This document shows positions 1 through 4,710 of a stretch of 5,415 nt of DNA, piece after piece (the stretch's first letter is position 1; each line of letters starts with the position of its first letter). The stretch spans positions 1 through 5,415 of the forward strand of contig JAQBVH010000274.1 of assembly GCA_027623615.1 (NCBI GenBank), given 5' to 3'. The notes under the pieces are model-generated. The model had not been told where the DNA came from and searched no databases. It saw only the letters and a program-made list of their open reading frames with translations. This stretch comes from Planctomycetota bacterium (lineage in GTDB: Bacteria > Planctomycetota > UBA1135 > GCA-002686595). A program made the translations under genes and the position numbers.

Positions 1-848
1 CATGCTGCTGCGGCGAGGAGCACAGCGACCGTCCAGGCGAGGGCCGTACTGGAGAGGCCCAGCACCGGTTCCGGCGCGAGCACGCCGACGAGCAGTCCGG
101 CCCACAGTTCGGTCGTCGAGACGGTGGGCCCGACCTCGCCGGCGTGCCCGCCGAGTCCGCCGAGGACGACCGTGCGCAGGAGGACGTAGAGGGCGACGCC
201 GCTGAGCGCCGGTACGGCGGGCAGCCAGCGCCGGGCGAGCGGGCCCTCACCGCGGACGAGGCTCCAGGCGACGATCGCCGGTGCGATCCAGACGCCGGTC
301 TCCTTCGATCCCGCGGCCGCGAACGCGAGCAGCCCCACCAGGACCCTGCGCCCGTGCGTGCGCGGTCCATCGGCGTGGGCCCACAGGCAGGCCAGACCGA
401 AGAGGAGCGCCAGGGTGTCCGCGCGGCGGGCGGGGACGGGCAGGACCTCGAGCTGGGCGGGGTGCAGCAGGAACACGAGGCCGGCGAGCACGCCCGCGAG
501 TCCTCCTCCGAGCTTCGCGACCAGCCCGGCCAGGACGGCGGCGCACGTGGCCAGGAGGAGCTGGTCGGTGAGGTGGTAGCCGCGCGGAGCGAGGCCGTGC
601 AGGGCCTCGTCCAGGGCGAACGCGAGGTGTGTGATCGGGCGATAGAACTCCCCGTGGGGATAGCGCCCGTCCATCAGCTTCTCACCGAAGGTGCCGAACA
701 AGTCGCCGATCGACGAGACCTGGGATGCGGCCACGAGCGGCCAGCCGTCCCACCCGAGCATCCCCAGCGCTCCGACCTCCTGGTACACGACCAGCACGAG
801 GAGCACGAACAGCGCGAGGATGGACAGGGGGCGGAGGGAGACGTGCAA
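1..848 (-). CDS. TMTC/PMT_2-like GT-C membrane glycosyltransferase (C-terminus beyond window)
   Basis: This reading frame stays open from the left edge and gives 282 residues of a polytopic membrane protein. The first hydrophobic helix is at residues 8-22. A GWDGW segment at 32-36 sits where TMTC-type enzymes usually have a WDD-like acidic loop motif. Next come FYRPITHLAFALD (68-80), GYHLTDQLLL (90-99), a helix ending in HPAQLEV (129-135), ARRADTLALLF (140-150) and GSKETG (180-185). In this order they match the consensus of bacterial TMTC-like and PMT_2/DUF1736 proteins (YRPL, GYHLTN, HPVHVE, GRADLLA, SKE). Such enzymes move a sugar from a polyprenyl-phosphate donor to proteins or glycans on the outer face of the inner membrane; donor and acceptor cannot be read here. 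TMTC proteins often end in TPR repeats, which would lie outside the window. The start is inferred. TTG at 848 lies just after GCGAGG and shortly downstream of a putative promoter. GTG at 884 would fall inside that promoter. The fold class is confident, the exact family and start less so. Confidence 0.8.
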   Translation of the reverse strand, partial: MHVSLRPLSILALFVLLVLVVYQEVGALGMLGWDGWPLVAASQVSSIGDLFGTFGEKLMDGRYPHGEFYRPITHLAFALDEALHGLAPRGYHLTDQLLLATCAAVLAGLVAKLGGGLAGVLAGLVFLLHPAQLEVLPVPARRADTLALLFGLACLWAHADGPRTHGRRVLVGLLAFAAAGSKETGVWIAPAIVAWSLVRGEGPLARRWLPAVPALSGVALYVLLRTVVLGGLGGHAGEVGPTVSTTELWAGLLVGVLAPEPVLGLSSTALAWTVAVLLAAAA

Positions 849-863
849 GGGAGACCTCGCGGG

Positions 864-892
864 ATGGTAGCCAGGCTCGACCACGTTTTCAG
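864..892 (-). promoter_or_regulatory. Putative promoter of the glycosyltransferase gene
   Basis: Reading the minus strand, CTGAAA (892-887) lies 17 nt before TACCAT (869-864). Each hexamer matches 4 of 6 bases of the sigma-70 consensus, and the spacing is ideal. Transcription would begin near 857, leaving a leader of about 8 nt before the TTG at 848. The rest of the 849-1045 divergent gap shows only a 5-bp hairpin with a GAGA loop at 948-961. Confidence 0.4.
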
Positions 893-1032
893 GCCCTGGC
901 CAGCAGAGGCTTCCGACCGCTCCCTCGGGTACGACCTGCAACCCACCTCGGTGAGAACCGACGAGTCGGGCCAGCGGTGGAGCGCCTTTGATCCCCTCGA
1001 CGATTGCTGCGGGGCTCCGCCCGGGACTCCCG

Positions 1033-1049
1033 TAGCATGGCGCCCATGC
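1033..1049 (+). promoter_or_regulatory. Putative -10 element and start-codon dyad of the RidA-family gene
   Basis: TAGCAT (1033-1038) ends exactly 7 nt before the ATG at 1046, which is the geometry of a leaderless transcript. No -35 element is apparent at 16-19 nt upstream. A perfect 6-bp inverted repeat with a 3-nt centre, GCATGG-CGC-CCATGC (1035-1049), covers the end of this hexamer and the start codon. It could be a repressor site. If transcription starts further upstream, it could instead be a hairpin hiding the ATG. Confidence 0.35.
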
Positions 1050-1453
1050 GACGGATCCTCCTCTCCCTCCTCGCGGCCGGCACGGCCGCCTGCACCGCCC
1101 CCGCGCCCGAGTTCCTCTACGACGAGGCGGCCCTCGGTCCCTACTCGAGCGCGGTGATCGTCGGTGACCTCGTGCTGCTGTCCGGCAAGATCGGCGCCCA
1201 GCGGACCGGGACCTTCGAGGAGGAGGTCGCCTCCTGCATCGACGCGGTCGAGGCCGGGCTGCGCGAGGCCGGCCTCGAGCTCTCCGACGCGGTCGAGGCG
1301 CGGGTCTACCTGACCGACATCAACCACTACGCGGCCTTCAACGGGATCTACGCCGCGCGCTTCTCGAAGCCCTACCCGGCGCGCACCTGCGTCGCGGTCA
1401 AGGAGCTGCCCGCCGGAGCGCGGGTCGAGATCCAGGTCGCCGCTCGGCGCTGA
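1046..1453 (+). CDS. RidA (YjgF/UK114) family protein with lipoprotein signal
   Basis: The product has 135 residues. RidA proteins hydrolyse reactive 2-aminoacrylate and other enamine/imine intermediates released by PLP enzymes. Family landmarks are present: GPY (31-33), SGK (46-48), VYLTDI (87-92), FNGIYAARF (98-106), YPARTCVAV (110-118) and LPAGARVEI (121-129). The residues matching E. coli RidA Tyr17, Ser30, Arg105 and Glu120 appear to be Tyr33, Ser46, Arg113 and Glu128, so deaminase chemistry is plausible. The segment between the SGK motif and the first helix is about 8 residues shorter than in E. coli RidA. Unusually, the N-terminus is a short lipoprotein signal: Arg2-Arg3, a hydrophobic stretch, then TAAC with the candidate lipidated Cys at 16. 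Most RidA proteins are cytosolic. An in-frame ATG at 1037 adds three residues but overlaps the putative -10, so 1046 is preferred. The gene converges directly on the hydrolase gene. Confidence 0.9.
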   Translation: MRRILLSLLAAGTAACTAPAPEFLYDEAALGPYSSAVIVGDLVLLSGKIGAQRTGTFEEEVASCIDAVEAGLREAGLELSDAVEARVYLTDINHYAAFNGIYAARFSKPYPARTCVAVKELPAGARVEIQVAARR

Positions 1454-1466
1454 TCAGCGGCCGAGC
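1442..1466. terminator. Possible bidirectional terminator over abutting stop codons
   Basis: The two convergent stop codons form the palindrome TGATCA (1451-1456), the centre of a longer dyad. Bases 1442-1451 pair with 1456-1466, giving 10 base pairs with one bulged base (G1460) and a GATC tetraloop. Both arms lie within the last codons of the two genes. No T-tract follows on either strand, so this is not a textbook intrinsic terminator. It is still the only hairpin available to stop transcription from either side. Confidence 0.4.
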
Positions 1467-2137
1467 AGGCCGAGGAGCCCCGCGTGGAACTCGTCGGGGC
1501 GATCGAGGTACGCCGCGTGGCCTGCGCCCTCCAGGAGGAGCAGCTGCGCGCCCTCGATCGCGGCCGTCATCGCGCGCGCGTCGCTGACCGGGTGGTAGGC
1601 GTCCGCAGTGCCCCAGACGACCAGCGTCGGCACGCGGAGCAGGTGGAGGCGATCGGCGTAGGTGTCGCGCGCGATCGGCGCGATCGGGACGAAGCCAGAG
1701 CAGCGCTCGGGCATCTCGAGCAGGAAGGGGAACGCCATCGCGCCGCTGCGGCTCGGGGCGACCAGGGTGACCCGCTCGAGGTCCAGGGCGTCACACACCG
1801 CCGTCAACCAGGCGGCGGGCTCGGCGGCGCTCTCCGCCGAGAGGCCGAACCCGGGCATGTCGACCGCGACCGCGCGCACCCCTGCGCCCGCGAGGAGCGC
1901 GAGGGTCCCGAGCTCCTGCCACGTCCCGGAGTGGAAGCGCGCTCCGTGGAGCAAGAGCACCACGGGGCCGTCGCTCGGCCCCTGGTCGAGCAGGTGAACC
2001 GAGGCGCCGTCGATGTCGAGGGTTCGCTCTTGCAGTTGCATGGGCAGGGCGGCTGCGGGGTCGACCTCGACGACCTGACGGCAGGCGGCGAGCAGGACGA
2101 GACACAGCAGCGCGTTGGTCCAGGGTTGCGAGGCCAT
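1454..2137 (-). CDS. ABHD14-like alpha/beta hydrolase, predicted lipoprotein
   Basis: The product has 227 residues and one alpha/beta-hydrolase domain. LLLHGARF (61-68) holds the oxyanion-hole HG. GTWQELGTL (71-79) and VDMPGFG (92-98) follow. The nucleophile elbow is APSRSG (127-132) instead of GxSxG. It is followed by GFVPIAPI (148-155), WGTAD (175-179) and GAGHAAYLDRPDEFHAGLL (204-222). The inferred triad is Ser129, Asp179, His207. From memory, these segments match mammalian ABHD14A/B closely, where the elbow is SPSLSG and the tail resembles GAGHPCYLDKPEEWHTGLL. ABHD14B has been reported to transfer acetyl groups from protein lysines to CoA; whether that applies here is unknown. The N-terminus is a signal ending in LLAAC, with the candidate lipidated Cys at 19. 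A longer open frame reaches upstream to 2242, but ATG 2137 starts directly at the signal peptide and sits 7 nt after a -10-like TATCCT. An ordinary esterase remains possible. Confidence 0.88.
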   Translation of the reverse strand: MASQPWTNALLCLVLLAACRQVVEVDPAAALPMQLQERTLDIDGASVHLLDQGPSDGPVVLLLHGARFHSGTWQELGTLALLAGAGVRAVAVDMPGFGLSAESAAEPAAWLTAVCDALDLERVTLVAPSRSGAMAFPFLLEMPERCSGFVPIAPIARDTYADRLHLLRVPTLVVWGTADAYHPVSDARAMTAAIEGAQLLLLEGAGHAAYLDRPDEFHAGLLGLLGR

Positions 2138-2144
2138 GCGCGCC

Positions 2145-2150
2145 AGGATA
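2145..2150 (-). promoter_or_regulatory. Putative -10 element of the ABHD14-like gene
   Basis: On the minus strand TATCCT (2150-2145) ends exactly 7 nt before the ATG at 2137. There is no Shine-Dalgarno sequence in the gap and no good -35 hexamer at 16-19 nt upstream. The geometry suggests transcription starting at or next to the start codon. Confidence 0.35.
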
Positions 2151-2189
2151 CCCGTGCCGCGGCCCGGCGCTGATTGACGCCGCCAGCCC

Positions 2190-2218
2190 TTGCAGCAGGG
2201 TCGGCCTCCCGCTACGAC
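2190..2218 (+). promoter_or_regulatory. Putative promoter of the gap-arsJ operon
   Basis: TTGCAG (2190-2195) and TACGAC (2213-2218) are separated by 17 nt. The second hexamer ends exactly 7 nt before the ATG of gap at 2226. Each hexamer matches only about half of the sigma-70 consensus, but the spacing is right. No purine-rich ribosome binding site precedes gap. A TTGACG at 2174-2179 is an alternative -35 but has no well-placed -10. Confidence 0.35.
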
Positions 2219-2224
2219 CCCTGC
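2195..2224. promoter_or_regulatory. Imperfect inverted repeat, candidate operator of gap-arsJ
   Basis: GCAGGGTCG (2195-2203) pairs with bases 2215-2224, nine base pairs interrupted by one extra base (C2221), around an 11-nt centre. The innermost six pairs, GGGTCG and CGACCC, are perfect. The arm centres are about 20 bp apart, or two helical turns. The repeat covers the spacer and -10 of the putative promoter and stops just before the start codon, where a dimeric repressor would act. In sequence this GC-rich, some chance symmetry is expected. Confidence 0.35.
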
Positions 2225-2225
2225 C

Positions 2226-3242
2226 ATGCGAGTGGGAATCAACGGCTACGGCCGCATGGGGCGCCTGGCCCTGCGCGCGGGCATCGACCGCGACGACCTC
2301 GAGTTCGTCGCGATCAACGAGCCGCACGCGCCGGCCGCGACCCTGGCCACGCTGACGGAGTTCGACTCGGTGCAAGGGCGCTGGGACCGGACCTGCGGCG
2401 CGGACGGCGAGGCGCTCGTGCTCGGTGACGCGCGCTTGGCGGTGACCGCCCACGACCTCCCAGGCGCGATCCCGTGGGAGCAGCTCGGGGTCGAGCTCGT
2501 CCTCGAATGCAGCGGCGAGTTTCGCACCACCGCGCTGCTCGAGCCGCACTTCGAACGGGGCGCGAGGCGCGTGGTCGTCTCGGCGCCGGTGAAGGACGGG
2601 CCGCCCAACCTCGTCGTCGGCGTCAACCACGACAGCGTCGACCTGGCGGAGCACCGGATCGTCACGGCCGCGTCCTGCACGACCAACTGCCTCGCGCCGA
2701 TCGTGCGCGTCCTGCATGACACGATCGGGATCGAGCGCGGCGTGGTGACCACGATCCACAACCCGACCAACACCCAGCGCGTGCACGACGCGCCGCACAG
2801 GGACCCGCGCCGCGCCCGCGCGAGTCAGCTCAGCCTGATCCCGACCTCGACCAACTCGGCGACGGCCGTGACGCTGATCATCCCCGAGTTGGCGGGCAAG
2901 CTGGACTCGATCGCGGTGCGCGCCCCGGTGCTCAACGCCTCGCTGGTGGACTTCGTGTTCACGGCCAGCCGGGCGACTGACGTGGAGGAGGTCAACGCAG
3001 CGCTGTCCGCGGCGGCCGCGGCAGGCCCTCTGGTCGGGATCCTCGGCGTCGAGGACCGGCCGCTGGTCTCGTGCGACTTCGCCGGCGACCCGCGCTCGGG
3101 CATCGTCGACCTGGACTGCACCCGCGTGACCGACGCCAGCCTGGTCAAGGTCATGGCGTGGTACGACAACGAGTGGGGCTACGCGAACCGCCTGGTCGAG
3201 CTGGCCGGGATGGTGGCCGCGGCGAGCGGAGACCGTGGCTAA
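2226..3242 (+). CDS. gap: ArsJ-associated glyceraldehyde-3-phosphate dehydrogenase
   Basis: The product has 338 residues, the full length of a type I GAPDH. The Rossmann motif GINGYGRMGR is at 4-13. The catalytic motif SCTTNC (150-155) contains Cys151, with the partner His178. AWYDNEWGY lies near the C-terminus. Several segments separate it from glycolytic GAPDH and resemble the arsenic-linked subfamily: GRMGRLALRA (9-18), FRTTALL (99-105), HNPTNTQ (178-184) where HAYTNDQ is usual, TSTNSATAV (207-215) and LNASLVDFVF after residue 235. This subfamily oxidises glyceraldehyde 3-phosphate with arsenate in place of phosphate and makes 1-arseno-3-phosphoglycerate, the ArsJ substrate. Position 32 is Glu (NEP) where NAD-dependent GAPDHs usually have Asp, a mild change at the site that contacts the adenine ribose. 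ATG 2226 begins exactly at the canonical N-terminus; an in-frame TTG at 2190 would add 12 atypical residues. The end of the gene overlaps arsJ. Confidence 0.95.
   Translation: MRVGINGYGRMGRLALRAGIDRDDLEFVAINEPHAPAATLATLTEFDSVQGRWDRTCGADGEALVLGDARLAVTAHDLPGAIPWEQLGVELVLECSGEFRTTALLEPHFERGARRVVVSAPVKDGPPNLVVGVNHDSVDLAEHRIVTAASCTTNCLAPIVRVLHDTIGIERGVVTTIHNPTNTQRVHDAPHRDPRRARASQLSLIPTSTNSATAVTLIIPELAGKLDSIAVRAPVLNASLVDFVFTASRATDVEEVNAALSAAAAAGPLVGILGVEDRPLVSCDFAGDPRSGIVDLDCTRVTDASLVKVMAWYDNEWGYANRLVELAGMVAAASGDRG
3227..3234 (+). promoter_or_regulatory. Ribosome binding site for the GTG start of arsJ
   Basis: CGGAGA (3227-3232) lies 2 nt before the GTG at 3235, inside the last codons of gap. The spacing is short. 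It still supports this start, because the next in-frame ATG (residue 35) falls in the first membrane helix. Overlapping stop and start suggest translational coupling to gap. Confidence 0.5.
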
Positions 3243-4467
3243 GGCCTCGGAGGGCGAAACGCGCGCCAGCCGGCGCGACTTCGCGGTCATCACCGCGACC
3301 TACTGGGCCTTCACCCTGACCGACGGGGCCCTGCGCATGCTCGTGCTGCTGCACCTGCACGAGCTGGGGCTGCGTCCCCTCGAGCTCGCGAGCCTCTTCC
3401 TGCTCTACGAGGCCTTCGGCGTGGTCACCAACCTCTGCGGTGGGTGGATCGGCGCGCGCTTCGGGCTGAAGTCGACCCTGACCTCGGGCCTCGGCCTGCA
3501 GGTCGTCGCGCTCGCGCTGTTGTGCGGTCCTGCCAGCTGGCTGAGCGTGCCCCTGGTCATGTCCGCCCAGGCCCTCTCGGGCATCGCCAAGGACCTGACC
3601 AAGATGAGCGCGAAGAGCTACATCAAGCTGCTCGTGCCCGCCCAGGACACGGGCGGGCTGCTGCGCTGGGTGGCGCTCCTGACCGGTTCGAAGAACAGCC
3701 TGAAGGGCGTCGGGTTCTTCCTCGGCGGCGCCGGCCTGTCGGCCTTCGGCTTCCGCAGGACCTGCGCGGTGATGTTGATCGGCATCGCCGTCGCGCTGGT
3801 TGCCGCGACCCTGGTCCTCCCGTCGGCGCCCGGCAAGGCGCAGCGCAAGCTCGACCTGAAGGCCCTGCTCTCGAAGGACGCCCGCTTGAACCGCTTGTCG
3901 GCCGCGCGGCTCTTCCTGTTCGGGGCCCGCGACGTGTGGTTCGTCGTCGCCCTGCCGGTGTTCCTCAGCGAGGAGCTGGGCTGGGAGCACGGAGCAGTAG
4001 GAGCCTTCCTCGCCCTGTGGGTGATCGGCTACGGCGTCGTGCAGGCCAGCACCCCGAAGCTCGTCGCGCGGCGCGGCGCGCCCGACGGGCGCGCCCTCGG
4101 TCGCTGGACGGCGACCCTCGTCGTTCCCCTGGCAGCGTTGATCGTGGCCCTGCACCTCGGGTGGCCGGAAGGCACCAGCTTGGTCGTCGGCCTGGGGCTC
4201 TTCGGCGCGCTCTTCGCCGTGAACAGCGCCATCCATAGCTATCTGGTCGTGCACTTCAGCGAGCAGGACCGGGTCGCCGCCGACGTGGGCTTCTACTACA
4301 TGGCCAATGCCTCCGGCCGACTCGTGGGCACCCTGCTCTCGGGGGTGGTGTTCGGTGCCCTGCTGGGCCGCGCCGGGCTCGAGGCTTGCCTCGCTGTTTC
4401 GATCGCGTTCGTACTGCTCTCCGCGGCGCTCTGCGTGCCCCTCGCCCGGGCGGAACGCGCCCACTGA
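3235..4467 (+). CDS. arsJ: ArsJ, major-facilitator efflux permease for 1-arseno-3-phosphoglycerate
   Basis: The product has 410 residues and is a hydrophobic MFS-type protein of the inner membrane. Segments I recognise from ArsJ are YWAFTLTDGALRMLVLLH (23-40), YEAFGVVTNLCGGWIGARFG (58-77, containing the MFS loop 2-3 signature), QALSGIAKDLTKMSAKS (112-128), LLTGSKNSLKG (148-158), SAARLFLFGARDVWFVVALP in the second half, FAVNSAIHSYL, and DVGFYYMANASGRLVGTLLSG near the C-terminus. ArsJ exports 1-arseno-3-phosphoglycerate, which then breaks down outside the cell to arsenate and 3-phosphoglycerate, so the GAPDH-ArsJ pair gives arsenate resistance. The GTG start lies 8 bp inside the end of gap, tying both to one transcript and a fixed stoichiometry. 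No other arsenic gene is visible. Length and motifs suggest an intact protein. Confidence 0.95.
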   Translation: MAKASEGETRASRRDFAVITATYWAFTLTDGALRMLVLLHLHELGLRPLELASLFLLYEAFGVVTNLCGGWIGARFGLKSTLTSGLGLQVVALALLCGPASWLSVPLVMSAQALSGIAKDLTKMSAKSYIKLLVPAQDTGGLLRWVALLTGSKNSLKGVGFFLGGAGLSAFGFRRTCAVMLIGIAVALVAATLVLPSAPGKAQRKLDLKALLSKDARLNRLSAARLFLFGARDVWFVVALPVFLSEELGWEHGAVGAFLALWVIGYGVVQASTPKLVARRGAPDGRALGRWTATLVVPLAALIVALHLGWPEGTSLVVGLGLFGALFAVNSAIHSYLVVHFSEQDRVAADVGFYYMANASGRLVGTLLSGVVFGALLGRAGLEACLAVSIAFVLLSAALCVPLARAERAH

Positions 4468-4515
4468 CTGGCGCCGGGCAGGCGTCCCGCGTTCTACTCG
4501 TGGCGTGAACCTGCC

Positions 4516-4710
4516 ATGAGCCTCGAGATGCGAGCGAACTGCGAGCGCTGCGGCGCCGCGACTCCTGCCGACGGCGAGGCCTGGATCTGCAGCTACGAGT
4601 GCACCTGGTGCCGAGGCTGCCGCGACAGCTGCGCTGGGATCTGCCCCAACTGCGGCGGCGACCTCACCCGCCGACCGACGCGCATCGAGGAGGCCCAGGG
4701 CGATGCGTGA
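4516..4710 (+). CDS. DUF1272 family small cysteine-rich protein
   Basis: This protein of 64 residues opens with MSLEMRANCERCG, as DUF1272 members do, and continues with ICSYECTWC (24-32) and CPNCGG (43-48). Nine cysteines (9, 12, 25, 29, 32, 35, 39, 43, 46) are arranged like a compact zinc-binding domain. CxxC pairs occur at 9/12, 29/32, 32/35 and 43/46. The family has no assigned function that I know of; metal binding is inferred from the cysteines. The gene lies 48 nt after arsJ and overlaps the ribokinase start by 8 bp. No Shine-Dalgarno sequence precedes the ATG. A TACTCG at 4495-4500 could be a weak internal -10, so the gene may be co-transcribed with arsJ or have its own start. The sequence after residue 54 is a short tail that also carries the ribosome binding site of the next gene. 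Confidence 0.88.
   Translation: MSLEMRANCERCGAATPADGEAWICSYECTWCRGCRDSCAGICPNCGGDLTRRPTRIEEAQGDA
4688..4693 (+). promoter_or_regulatory. Strong Shine-Dalgarno for the ribokinase gene
   Basis: AGGAGG, a perfect anti-16S match, ends 9 nt before the ATG at 4703 and lies inside the DUF1272 reading frame. It fixes the ribokinase start. It also shows that the host uses Shine-Dalgarno initiation within operons, in contrast to the heads of transcripts in this window. Confidence 0.75.

Noticed and set aside
849..1045. Upstream extension of the glycosyltransferase frame, which stays open through the divergent gap.
   Set aside because: The extra sequence is not membrane-like and would run over the putative promoters. 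An open frame at this GC content is weak evidence.
144..1157. A 337-codon open frame on the plus strand across the glycosyltransferase and the divergent gap.
   Set aside because: Its hydrophilic, repetitive composition has no domain, whereas the opposite strand encodes a polytopic membrane protein with ordered family motifs.
2156..2163. The 8-bp palindrome GCCGCGGC in the hydrolase-gap divergent region.
   Set aside because: Short GC-only palindromes are expected by chance here, and it does not extend.
1484..2173. A 229-codon plus-strand open frame opposite the ABHD14-like gene.
   Set aside because: It is an antisense shadow with charged low-complexity sequence; the minus-strand protein has a signal peptide, a catalytic triad and family motifs.
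1791..3293. A 500-codon open frame on the minus strand opposite gap and running into the hydrolase gene.
   Set aside because: It is a low-complexity Arg/Val/Asp/His-rich translation antisense to an unmistakable GAPDH, so a codon-bias shadow.
4468..4515. Possible terminator between arsJ and the DUF1272 gene.
   Set aside because: Only a 4-bp CGGG/CCCG stem without a T-tract is visible, which is too weak to call.
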